The translations under genes and the position numbers were made by a program. Shown in pieces: positions 12,071 through 22,715 of a stretch of DNA of 64,000 nucleotides. The notes under the pieces are model-generated. The model did no database searches. It was not told the origin of the DNA and saw only the letters and a list, made by a program, of their open reading frames with translations. The number at the start of each line of letters is the position of its first letter. Position 1 is the stretch's first letter. Origin of the DNA: Adiantum capillus-veneris (lineage: Eukaryota; Streptophyta; Polypodiopsida; Polypodiales; Pteridaceae); NCBI GenBank assembly GCA_014529385.2, contig CM043964.1, positions 104,085,587 to 104,149,586 of the forward strand, read 5' to 3'.

Positions 12071-12297
12071 TGTTACCATATACATGTGGTAGTGATGTGT
12101 GTGAACACACTAGGACCGCCGGGGCATTTTTTCCCTCTTTAGGAGGTTTTTTCCCCCGTGCATTGTATATACGCCCATCACTCTAGGGCTATCTATCTTT
12201 TCATTGCACACTAAGTAACACACTCTCTATTGTGTGCCTTGAGCTTCCTTCGTCTTCTCCAAGCTGTGTGTGTTTCTCTGCAACCCTAATTCCAACA
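12071..12297 (+). repeat. Copia-1 3' LTR
   Basis: 227 bp, one substitution from the 5' LTR. Preceded by the polypurine tract and followed by GCTTG. Confidence 0.95.
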
Positions 12298-12302
12298 GCT
12301 TG

Positions 12303-12782
12303 TTGATTTGTCTTTTGACACCCTCAACTTCGTCTCAATTTTTGGGGGTCTTCTGTTCAAAATTTGAAAAATGAAAAAAGTGCAATGCATCGAAGTGCAA
12401 TGACACTTTTCATCCAAATCTTGTTGTCTCCTTGCTCCTTCGATTTGAGTCAGGTTTTGCATCAATCATAGTTCACAACAGAAAGTTATACTGTTTTCAC
12501 TACAATCGAACTTGACGTAGGTTTTGTCCTTGTGCATCTTTGTGAAACATCTGCGATCATTTTTCTAATCTTGGCGTCAACTTTTTAAAGAAAATTTAGA
12601 GTTTTGCTATTCATATTACGATCGTCAATCTTGAGTTTCACGTCACTATCACGTCACTCTATTTTGAGGACTTTTTTATTATTAACGTCTACTTTTCCTT
12701 GCTTTTTGGGGTCACGTCCCTCACATCTTTGGACATTTTGTGAGCATACTTCTTGCGTTTATCATTGCTAGAACACAATCCA
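12303..12782 (+). other. Leader of the older LTR element, right part
   Basis: Continues 6,986-7,176 beyond Copia-1. AT-rich, no open frame of note, no domain. The end is set where similarity to the inverted-repeat arms begins. Confidence 0.45.
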
Positions 12783-13037
12783 TAAGGTGCAGTAGTTGGC
12801 ACATATGGGGTAGGCATAATTGACAAATTGAAATGTTGACTTGTCTTGACATAGAAGTTGTATTTCATGCCAGGTGCATGGCTTACTCTAAGCTTATGCC
12901 TAAGGTTCAAGAAACTAGAAGCTTCTTTGAGATTATCTAAGCCCTAGATGAGAGTGGACAAAGGCAATACATTTGTAAGTTTCATTTCAAGTTAAGATTT
13001 CCAATAAAGTAGGCTATCACGGTGAATCAGCCTAGAG

Positions 13038-13099
<62 letters not shown>

Positions 13100-13315
13100 A
13101 CTCACTTTGTGATATGAATAGAACCTTGTGGCATCCACCCTAATATTTTAACTAACTAGAATGATGAGGTATTCAAGATTATATTTTTTCGTTATGTGTG
13201 ATTGATGCCGATGTACTTTTCAATTACGATCCATCAAATTTTGATGTGAATGTTTCATGTTCAATCCTATTTCTCATTTCTTATTTTATTTACACCACCC
13301 CCCCCCCCCCCCCCA

Positions 13316-13346
<31 letters not shown>

Positions 13347-13695
13347 CACACACATGCATGCATGCACGGTGCACATATGCATAGAGGAGAGGAAATCATA
13401 ATTCTTTAAGTCTTGCATTAGCAAGAAAAGATAATATTTTGGAAATCTACTTATCAGATTCTAGAAAGCCCTCATTGAAAATGATTGCCAACAAAAATCC
13501 TAGATGAAATGGAGCTTTGAAGGGAAAGAAGTTCTAGTTGCTCCTTAAAATGGAAAGCCCTAAGTCATGTTTAAGGGTATGTAGATCAAGAGGATTTCCT
13601 TAAACTTTCCCCCTTCAATCATGATGATGTATTATTGAGCTCAATAGAGGCATTAGGTTTCAAAATAAGGGTAGAGACATGATATTTTATATAGA
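12783..13695. repeat. Third, diverged partial copy of the arm, first part
   Basis: 12,783-12,858 matches arm bases 5,056-5,128 in left-arm orientation. From about 12,885 the sequence matches 23,889-24,790 in right-arm orientation. So a block of about 75 bp is inverted and about 320 bp between is missing. Within it, the arm's long (TC)n(AC)n tract is replaced by a C17A18 run followed by (CA)n at 13,297-13,353. Divergence is a few percent, far more than between the two arms. Copia-2 interrupts it at 13,696. Confidence 0.88.
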
Positions 13696-13924
13696 TGTTA
13701 CCATATACATGTGGTAGTGATGTGTGTGCACACACTAGGACCGTCGGGGCATTTTTTTCCCTCTTTAGGAGGTTTTTTCCTCGAGCATTATATATATGCC
13801 CATCACTCTAGGGCTATCTATCTTTCCATTGCACACTAAGTAACTCTCTCTCTCTATTGTGTGCCTTGAGCTTCCTTCGTCTTCTCCAAGCTGTGTGTGT
13901 TTCTCTGCAACCCTAATTCCAACA
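13696..13924 (+). repeat. Copia-2 5' LTR
   Basis: 229 bp, TGTTACC...CCAACA, same family as the Copia-1 LTR, with differences spread along it. Confidence 0.93.
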
Positions 13925-14286
13925 ATTGGTATCAGAGCAGGTTACGTCCTCGCGGGCTTAGTCGTCAGCTGCTCCAACACATGCCTGCTCACTTTCTCCG
14001 ATTACAATGAGGTTTGGCAAGCGTTCGCAAGTTGACAAATATTTCGGGAGTGCTCGTAGAGCTTAGTCTACACAGTTTGTTGATTCGGGCTCATTTCGGC
14101 CTCCGTTTCCACTATAGGTAGTACTACACAGGCTATTTTGTCATTTTGTGCAAAATTTTTGTCTGTGCCATTTTCTGCATAACAAGTGCCTCATAGTCTT
14201 CTACGGTTTGTGCTATATAGCACGTGTTGTTCTCGCTCCGTTTCTCGTATTTTCGGGCAGTTTTCACATCAGGTGCAACATTTACC

Positions 14287-15263
14287 ATGGCTAACAACAA
14301 CACAGATGTATTCAAGATCTTTGCTGCTGAGGACAGGTTGGATGGGGACAGCTACCCTATGTGCGCTTATATGATGCAACATGTTCTTGTGTCAAAGGAC
14401 GTTTGGAACATTGTGTGGGGCATTGATGTACGTCCTGGTTTTGAGGATGTAGGCGATGTTGAGGATGTTGCAAGTCTTGCTGCAAGGATTGCTGCTATTA
14501 GAGGTGTTTTGACTACGATAGAACAAGCTCGTTGGGATGTAGGATGCGCATGCTCATGCATTGATTGCGTTGTCTGTGAAGCGCACCATTGTTCCTCACA
14601 TTCGTTCAGCAAAATCTGCAAAACAAGCTTGGGATATTCTAGCAGGTCTTTATGCAAGCCGCAATGAGGCTAAAATTGCTTTGCTGTGTAAAGAGTTGGA
14701 GTCGAAGATTATGCATGAGGAAGATGATATGGACACTTTTCTTGCTGGTGTTAAGGATATCAATGAGCAACTTATTTCTGCAGGTGAAGTCATTTCAAAC
14801 AGTTTCCTTGTGCAGACTGTTCTTGATGCCTTACCAGAATCCTACCAGACTTTTGCTAGTACTTGGAGACTGATGACGCAAGGAAATCCTAAAGTTGTCA
14901 AGTTTGATGCATTATTCACATCGCTGTTGCAAGAGTCACTTTCCAAAAAAAATAGAACTAGGCAGCGTGCAATTGAACAGGCTTTTATTGCTTCTCAAAG
15001 AAAGGGTGGTAACAACAATGCGGCCACTTCTTCTGGTTTTGCTGCTGCAAGTGGCAAAACTTATGTTCCTAATGCTTCTGCTGGTAGCAATTCGTCTGGA
15101 AATTCTGGTGATAAGGGCAAAAAGAAGATGTGTTGCCATTATTGTAAACCTAATGATCACTTGATCAAATCGTGTCCTAAGTTGAAGGCCAAAGAGGCTA
15201 AGAAAAGAGGGTGGCTCCACTGCAAATGCTGGTTGCACTACAAACGCAACCATTGTTGAGTCT
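14287..15263 (+). pseudogene. Copia-2 GAG (frameshifted)
   Basis: ATG at 14,287 in the same ACCATGG context as Copia-1. The frame is lost at about 14,540, where two bases are missing relative to Copia-1, resumes in another frame at about 14,561, and is lost again after the zinc knuckle (C-x2-C-x4-H-x4-C, about 15,130) at the Lys-rich linker. The 5' leader differs from that of Copia-1 by a block of about 90 bp between 14,000 and 14,090. No functional GAG is possible from this copy. Confidence 0.88.
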
Positions 15264-18200
15264 TCTGTGAAAGGAGACTATGTTGCTGACGGTGATGCAG
15301 ATTGGGCTTTTAGCGCAGAGTGCACTTACAATCCTGCTGTCCATGATGCATGCTTGTCAGTTGCTGCAGATTCACATGTGTGGTATTTCGACAGTGGTGC
15401 TACAAAGCACATTACCTCACATCACGAATTGTTCACCTCTCTCGAGTCTGTCCCTTATGGGAATTCAGTCACTTATGCCAACAAGGCCTCTTATCCGGTT
15501 CAAGGAGTTGAAAAGATTGTGCTTACTGCTGCAAATGGCAGTTCCTTTACACTTGTTGATGCACTTTATGTACCTAGGATCAAGAAGAATCTCTTGTCTG
15601 TATCCGCACTTGCTAAACTTGGACTTGTAGTCAAATTTGTGGATGACAGATGTACAGTTCATGATCTCAGCTTTGGTGATGAAATTGTTGCATTTGGCCT
15701 TTTGTGCCATGGGCTGTATAAGCTCACTTTGTATGACAAGTGTGGACAAAATTTTGCAAATGCTGTTGCAGATTCAAGGGCTATTTCAGATACAAAACTT
15801 TGGCATGCACGATTTGGTCATTTGAATTTTGCCAGTTTGCTGCGTTTGCAGAAATCTGATATGGTTGCTTCTTTGCCGCCTCTAGAAGCACCTGTCAAAC
15901 ATGTTTGTGAAGGCTGTATTTTGGGTAAGATACAATGTTCTAAATTTCCAAAGGATGGTTCTGTTCGGGCCACATGTAGGTTGCAGCTTGTGCATAGTGA
16001 TGTTTGTGGACCCATGCAAACTCCGTCCTTGGGCAATTACCTTTACTTCCTCACTTTCATTGATGATTCCGAAGTTTTTATGTGCTTCAAAAAATTTCTG
16101 GCTATGGCTGAAAATGTCTCGAAATGTACTATGGGCACCCTCCGTTCCGATCGAGGGGGGGAGTATATGTCCCGTGAATTGAATGCATTTCTGGCTAGTC
16201 GTGGGATAAAACACCAATTACAGTGCCTTATACACCTCAACAAAATGGTGTTGCTGAGAGGAAAAACAGGTCACTTACGGAAATGGCACAATGTATGGTC
16301 AAAATTCAAGCTTTTCCGCATTCTTTTTGGCTTGAGGCCATCATGTGTGCCACTTAAGTACTAAACAAGTGTCCTACAAAAACGCTTTGCAGTCTATTAC
16401 TCCATATGAAGCATGGCATGATAGAAAGCCTTCTATTGAGCACATGCGTGTTTTTGGATGTTTGGTATATTCTTTGGTGCCACAAGTACAGTGCAAATGC
16501 TGGTTCCACTACAAATGCAACCATTGTTGAGTCTTCTGTGAAAGGAGACTGTGTTGCTGACTGTGATGCAGATTGGGCTCTTAGCGCAGAGTGCACTTAC
16601 AATCCTGCTGTCCATGATGCATGCTTGTCGATTTTGCTGCAGATTCACATGTGTGGTATTTTGACAGTGGTGCTACAAAGCACATTACCTCACATCGTGA
16701 ATTGTTCACCTCTCTCGAGTCTGTCCCTCATGGGAATTCAGTCACTTATGCCAACAAGGCCTCTTATCCGGTTCAGGGAGTTGAAAAGATTGTGCTTACT
16801 GCTGCAAATGGCAGTTCATTTACACTTGTTGATGCACTTTATGTACCTGGGATTAAGAAGAATCTCTTGTTTGTATCCGCACTCGCTACACTTGCACTTG
16901 TAGTCCAATTTGTGGATGACAGATGTACAGTTCATGATCTCAGCTTTGGTGATGAAATTGTTGCATCTAGCCTTTTGGGCCATGGGCTGTATAAGCTCAC
17001 TTTGTATCACAAGTGTGGACAAAAATTTGCAAATGCTGTTGCACATTCAAGGGCTATTTCAAATACAAAACTTTGGCATGCACGTTTTGGTCATTTGAAT
17101 TTGCCAGTTTGCTGCGTTTGCAGAAATTTGATATGGTTGCTTCTTTGCCGCCTCTAGAAGCACCTGACAAACATGTTTGTGAAGGTTGTGTTTTGGGTAA
17201 GATGCAGCGTTCTAAGTTTCCAAAGGATGGTTCAGTTCAGGCTACATGCAGGGTGCAGCTTGTGGATAGTGATGTTTGTGGACCCATGCAAATTCCGTCC
17301 TTGGGCAATTACCTTTACTTCGTGACTTTCATTGATGATTCCGAAGTTTTTTTGTGCTTCAAAAAATTTCTGGCTATGGCTAAAAATGTCTCGAAATGTA
17401 CTATGGGCACCCTCCGTTCCGATCAAGGGGGGGAGTATATGTCCCATGAATTCAATGCATTTCTCGCTAGTCGTGGGATAAAACACCAATTACAGTGTCA
17501 TACACACCTTAGCAAAATGGTGTTGCTGAGAGGAAAAACAGGTCACTTACGGAAATGGCACAATGTATGGTCAAAATTCAAGCTTTGCCGCATTCTTTTT
17601 GGCTTGAGGCCATCATGTGTGCCACTTAAGTACTAAACAAGTGTCCTACAAAAACGCTTTGCAGTCTATTACTCCATATGAAGCATGGCATGATAGAAAG
17701 CCTTCTATTGAGCACATGCGTGTTTTTGAATGTTTGGTATATTCTTTGGTTCCACAAGTACAGTGCAAAAGCTGGTTCCACTACAAATGCAGCCATTGTT
17801 GAGTCTTCTGTGAAAGGAGACTGTGTTGCTGACGGTGATGCAGATTGGGCTTTTAGCGCAGAGTGCACTTACAATCCTGTTGTCCATGATGCATGCTTGT
17901 CAGTTTTGCTGCAGATTCACATGTGTGGTATTTCAACAGTGGTGCTACAAAGCACATTACCTCACATCGTGAATTGTTCACCTCTCTCGAGTCTGTCCCT
18001 CATGGGAATTCAGTCACTTATGCCAACAAAGCCTATTATCCGGTTCAGGGAGTTGAAAAGATTGTGCTTACTGCTGCAAATGGCAGTTCCTTCACACTTG
18101 TTGATGCACTTTATGTACCTGGGATCAAGAAGAATCTCTTGTCTGTATCCGCACTTGCTAAACTTGGACTTGTAGTCAAATTTGTGGATGACTGATGTAC

Positions 18201-20307
18201 AGTTCATGATCTCAGCTTTGGTGATGAAATTGTTGCATCTGGCCTTTTGTGCCATGGGCTGTATAAGCTCACTTTGTATGACAAGTGTGGACAAAATTTT
18301 GCAAATGCTGTTGCAGATTCAAGGGCTATTTAACATACAAAACTTTGGCATGCACGTTTTGGTCATTTGTATTTTGCCAGTTTGCTGCGTTTGCAGAAAT
18401 CTGATATGGTTGCTTCTTTGCCGCCTCTAGAAGCACCTGTCAAACATGTTTTTGAAGGCTGTGTTTTGGGTAAGATGCAGCGTTCTAAGTTTCCAAAGGA
18501 TGGTTCAGTTCGGGCCACATGTAGGTTGCATCTTGTGCATAGTGATGTTTGTGGACCCATGCAAACTCCGTCCTTGGGCAATTACCTTTACTTCGTGACT
18601 TTTGTTGATGATTACGAAGTTTTTATGTGCTTCAAAATATTTCTGGATATGGCTAAAAATGTCTCGAAATGTACTATGGGCACCCTCCATTCCGATCGAG
18701 GGGGGAGTATATGTCCCATGAATTCAATGCATTTCTGGCTAGTCGTGGGATAAAACACCAATTATAGTGCCATACACACCTCAGCAAAATGGTGTTGCTG
18801 AGAGGAAAAATAGGTCACTTACGGAAATGGCACAATGTATGTTCAATATTCAAGCTTTGTCGCATTATTTTTGGCTTGAGGCCATCATGTGTGCCACTTA
18901 AGTACTAAACAAGTGTCCTACAAAAGAGCTTTGCAGTCTATTACTCCATATGAAGCATGGCATGATAGAAAGCCTTCAATTGAGCACATCCGTGTTTTTG
19001 GCTGTTTGGCATATGATTTGGTGCCACAAGCACAGTGCAAATGCTGGTTCCACTACAAATGGAGCCATTGTTGAGTCTTCTGTGAAAGGAGACTGTGTTG
19101 CTGACAATGATGCAGATTCGGCTTTTAGCGCAGAGTGCACTTACAATCCTGCTGTCTATGATGCATGCTTGTCAATTTTGCTGCAGATTCACATGTGTGG
19201 TATTTCGACAGTGGTGCTACAAAGCACATTACCTCACATCGTGAATTGTTTACCTCTCTCGAGTCTATCCCTCATGGGAATTCAGTCACTTATGCCAACA
19301 AGGCCTGTTATCCGGTTCAGGGAGTTGAAAAGATTGTGCTTACTGCTGCAAATGGCAGTTCATTTACACTTGTTGATGCACTTTATGTACCTGGGATCAA
19401 GAAGAATCTCTTGTCTGTATCCGCACTTGCTAAACTTGGACTTGTAGTCAAATTTGTGGATGACTGATGTACAGTTCATGATCTCAGCTTTGGTGATGAA
19501 ATTATTGCATCTGGCCTTTTGTGCCATGGGCTTTATAAGCTCACTTTGTATGACAAGTGTGGACAAAATTTTGCAAATGCTGTTGCAGATTCAAGGGCTA
19601 TTTCAGATACAAAACTTTGGCATGCACGTTTTGGTCATTTGAATTTTGCCAGTTTGCTGCGTTTGTAGAAATCTGATATGGTTGCTTCTTTGCCGCCTCT
19701 AGAAGCACCTGTCAAACATGTTTGTGAAGGCTGTGTTTTGGGTAAGATGCAGCGTTCTAAGTTTCCAAAGGATGGTTCAGTTCGGGCCACGTGCAGGTTA
19801 CATCTTGTGCATAGTGATGTTTGTGGACCCATGCAAACTCCGTCCTTGGGCAATTACCTTTACTTCATGACTTTCGTTGATGATTCCGAAGTTTTTATGT
19901 GCTTCAAAAAATTTCTGGCTATGGCTAAAAATGTCTCGAAATGTACTATGGGCACCCTCCATTCCGATCGAGGGGGGAGTATATGTCCCATGAATTCAAT
20001 GCATTTCTGGCTAGTCGTGGGATAAAACACCAATTACAGTGCCATACACACCTCAAAAAAATGGTGTTGCTGAGAGGAAAAACAGGTCACTTACGGAAAT
20101 GGCACAATGTATGTTCAAAATTCAAGCTTTGGCGTATTATTTTTGGCTTGAGGCCATCATGTGTGCCACTTAAGTACTAAACAAGTGTCCTACAAAAGAG
20201 CTTTGCAGTCTATTACTCCATATGAAGCATGGCATGATAGAAAGCCTTCAATTGAGCACATCCGTGTTTTTGGCTGTTTCGCATATGCTTTGGTGCCACA
20301 AGCACAG
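15221..20307 (+). repeat. Four tandem units of 1,272 bp inside Copia-2
   Basis: Units begin at the phrase TGCAAATGCTGG or its variant at 15,221, 16,492, 17,764 and 19,036, and the last ends at 20,307: spacings 1271, 1272, 1272 and 1272. Each unit runs from the post-zinc-knuckle linker through protease (F-D-S-G-A-T) and integrase core to 'LVPQ(A/V)QC'. At each junction, GTGC of the integrase end is fused to the TGCAAATG of the linker, a short microhomology. All units lack a block of about 36 bp that encodes the Y-S-R-H-A-W segment of the Copia-1 integrase core. Units 2-4 share a 2-base insertion before the protease; units 3 and 4 share a TGA and a lost G, so they were copied last. Confidence 0.96.
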
Positions 20308-21133
20308 TGCAGAAAATTGGATGATAAGGCCGTCAAATGTATTTTTGTTGGTTACAGTGTTGAAAGAAAAGGTTACAGGTTGTATCATCCGCAAACAAAA
20401 CATATTCTATTTTCACGGGATGTACTGTTTGTGGAAGATTCAGCGTTCTAAGTTTCCAAAGGATGGTTGAGTTCGGGCCACATGCAGGTTGCAGCTTGTG
20501 CATAGTGATGTTTGTGGACCCATGCAAACTCCATCCTTAGGCAATTACCTTTACTTCGTGACTTTCATTGATGATTCCGAAGTTTTTATGTGCTTCAAAA
20601 AAATTCTGGCTATGGCTGAAAATGGCTCGAAATGTACTATGGGCACCCTCCGTTCCGATCGAGGGGGGGAGTGTATGTCCCATGAATTCAATGCATTTCT
20701 GGCTAGTCGTGGGATAAAACACCAATTATAGTGCCATACACACCTCAGCAAAATGGTGTTGCTGAGAGGAAAAATAGGTCACTTACGAAAATGGCACAAT
20801 GTATGGTCAAAATTCAAGCTTTGCCGCATTCTTTTTTGCTTGAGGCCATCATGTGTGCCACTTAAGTACTAAACAAGTGTCCTACAAAAAAGCTTTGCAG
20901 TCTATTACTCCATATGAAGCATGGCATGATAGAAAGCCTTCTATTGAGCACATGCGTGTTTTTGGATGTTTCGCATATGCTTTGGTGCCACAAGCACAGT
21001 GCAGAAAATTGGATGATAAGGCCGTCAAATGTATTTTTGTTGGTTATAGTGTTGAAAGCAAAGGTTACAGGTTGTATCATCCGCAAACAAAACGTATTCT
21101 ATTTTCACGGGATGTACTGTTTGTGGAAGATTC
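19751..21133 (+). repeat. 692-bp tandem duplication at the end of the Copia-2 array
   Basis: AGCGTTCTAAGTTTCC occurs at 19,751 and again at 20,442, and both copies continue through the integrase C-terminus to 'DVLFVEDS'. The first copy breaks at GAAGATTC, which is fused to AGCGTTC. Only the second copy continues into the downstream linker. This event differs in size and breakpoints from the 1,272-bp units. Confidence 0.93.
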
Positions 21134-21355
21134 TGTTCAACCCTTGCTGTCATGTACTAGAGATAGTAATGTAAGCTCATAGGACATTTATGACACTTTG
21201 TTGTTTCTTTTTAGTGGTACAAATACGAATGTAAGTTCCAATGAGGCAAATGTATAGCCTATGGGGGTTTCTGAAAATGTTAAAGATGGGACTATTACTG
21301 ATGCAGATGTACATGATGTACTTGATGAAGAAAGGGCTGAAAATGAGCAGGCTAG

Positions 21356-21681
21356 ATGTATATGTCTTCAAAGCTAAGGTTGAGTGTGTATGGCCCAGAC
21401 GCCTTATGGCTAATTTGGGTGTTGGACAGGACATTGCCAACACTATCTACACTGACAGTCAGAGCGCATTGGCAGTTGCGAGGAACCCAGTTTTTCATAC
21501 TCGCACAAAGCACATTGAGGTGCATTACCACTATGTCAGGGAGAGTCTCTCAGCAGAAAAGATCAGCTTGGCTTATGTGCCAACACAGGACAACCTTGCA
21601 GATCTTCTCACAAAGGCATTGTCTCGTGAGAAGCTTGAAGCTTTCCGCAAAGCTTTGGGCTTACTCCCCTCTGTGGACTGA
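21356..21681 (+). pseudogene. Copia-2 RNase H end after RT deletion
   Basis: Directly after the integrase-RT linker (about 21,355) the sequence jumps to the late RNase H, equivalent to about 11,675 in Copia-1. It reads D-S-Q-S-A-L-A-V-A-R-N-P-V-F-H, the H-I-E-V-H-Y block and the Lys-Ala-Leu-rich end, with stop TGA at 21,679-21,681. About 1.36 kb is absent, equivalent to Copia-1 10,318-11,675: all of the reverse transcriptase and the first part of RNase H. Confidence 0.93.
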
Positions 21682-21756
21682 TCATGTTCTCAGGGCGTGG
21701 CACTTCCCTTTACTCATGTGCCAGCTCTCATTCACCGCATCACTACAGGGGGGATT

Positions 21757-21981
21757 TGTTACCATATACATGTGGTAGTGGTGTGTGAACACACTAGGAC
21801 CGTCGAGGCATTTTTTCCCTCTTTAGGAGGTTTTTTTCCCCGAGCATTGTATATACGCCCATCACTCTAGGGCTATCTATCTTTCCATTTCACACTAAGT
21901 AACTCTCTCTCTATTGTGTGCCTTGAGCTTCCTTCGTCTTCTCCAAGCTGTGTGTGTTTCTCTGCAACCCTAATTCCAACA
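21757..21981 (+). repeat. Copia-2 3' LTR
   Basis: 225 bp, TGTTACC...CCAACA, following the polypurine tract. The flanking ATGGATAGAAAAC resumes the interrupted arm copy. Confidence 0.93.
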
Positions 21982-22715
21982 ATGGATAGAAAACAAATTA
22001 TTACAGTTGTATCACAAGATGTTTTTGATACATCCAAAAACGAGAGTCTATTTTTGTGTATACGTTTTATATTTAAATTTAAAACTAAAACAAATCCCTT
22101 CTCTCCTCATAACATTGCCTCATCTAAAGAGGATTCATTTCTAAAAATTGTTTCTCGATGAGCACACTTCCATTATTTACAAAACACCCTTCTTTTTTGG
22201 TGAAGATAGCCATTAAATTGAGGTTGTTCCAGGAACTATCCTCCTAACAAACCTCCTCAAAGACTCCCCCATGCACAACTCAAAGAGCTATTGGAGAAGG
22301 GAACGATAAGGCCAAGTTCATCTCCTTTTTTCTTTCTAGTTTTTTTAGTTATAGAAGAAGTTGACTCATACAGGATGTTTTTGACTCGGTGTCATCAGAA
22401 CTCCCTCATACACACTCAGATCTACTTTGAATGCATTGGTGCAATCAAAATTATGAAAATTTTCATGAAAAATTGTTTTGCAAGACTTGCAAATTTTTTT
22501 GGCAGAAATGATTGAGTTTTTGTTAATTTAGATACATTCATATCATCCAAATGGTGTAATATTGCATCGAGAACGTTTTGCAATGGACATCAAGTTGTGT
22601 ATGAAAAGTGTAATGTTTTGTTGTGTATGTTGTTTGGTGTGTTCTTAAGACATTCATAAAGAAGATTCATTTCTAAAAATTGTTTCTCGATAAGCACGCT
22701 TCCATTATTTACAAA
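21982..22715. repeat. Third, diverged partial copy of the arm, second part
   Basis: Resumes the arm copy interrupted by Copia-2 (arm equivalent from about 24,793). It holds one full 532-type unit and the start of a second, cut at ACACCC where the right arm begins. Between ATTTAAATTT and GAAGATAGCC it keeps about 120 bp that the arms lack, so at that point this copy is the more complete version. Confidence 0.88.

Larger units (their letters stand above)
7182..12297 (+). mobile_element. Copia-1, young nested LTR retrotransposon
   Basis: Two 227-bp LTRs (7,182-7,408 and 12,071-12,297) start TGTTACC and end CCAACA. They differ at one base that I could find (CCATC versus CTATC), so the insertion is recent. 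The target duplication is GCTTG at 7,177-7,181 and 12,298-12,302. The primer site TGGTATCAGAGC is complete (7,411-7,422) and the polypurine tract is AGGGGGGAT (12,061-12,069). Domain order is GAG, zinc knuckle, protease, integrase, reverse transcriptase, RNase H, as in Ty1/Copia. Coding capacity is broken by two frameshifts and at least four stops (see the two coding entries). Recent movement with a dead frame implies help from another element. Confidence 0.96.
13696..21981 (+). mobile_element. Copia-2, RT-less element with internal tandem array
   Basis: The LTRs at 13,696-13,924 (229 bp) and 21,757-21,981 (225 bp) belong to the Copia-1 family and are more diverged from each other than those of Copia-1. 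The primer site is at 13,927-13,938 and the polypurine tract AGGGGGGAT at 21,747-21,755. The flanks ATAGA and ATGGA correspond to ATTGA in the intact arm, consistent with a decayed 5-bp target duplication. The internal region has GAG, then four tandem 1,272-bp units of linker-protease-integrase, a 692-bp partial unit, a deletion of essentially all the reverse transcriptase, and the RNase H end. The length of 8.3 kb against 5.1 kb for Copia-1 is explained by the array. Confidence 0.94.

Noticed and set aside
15221-21133. Regular periodic array considered as CRISPR or satellite
   Set aside because: The unit is 1,272 bp of recognisable retroelement coding sequence inside an LTR element, with no short repeats and spacers.
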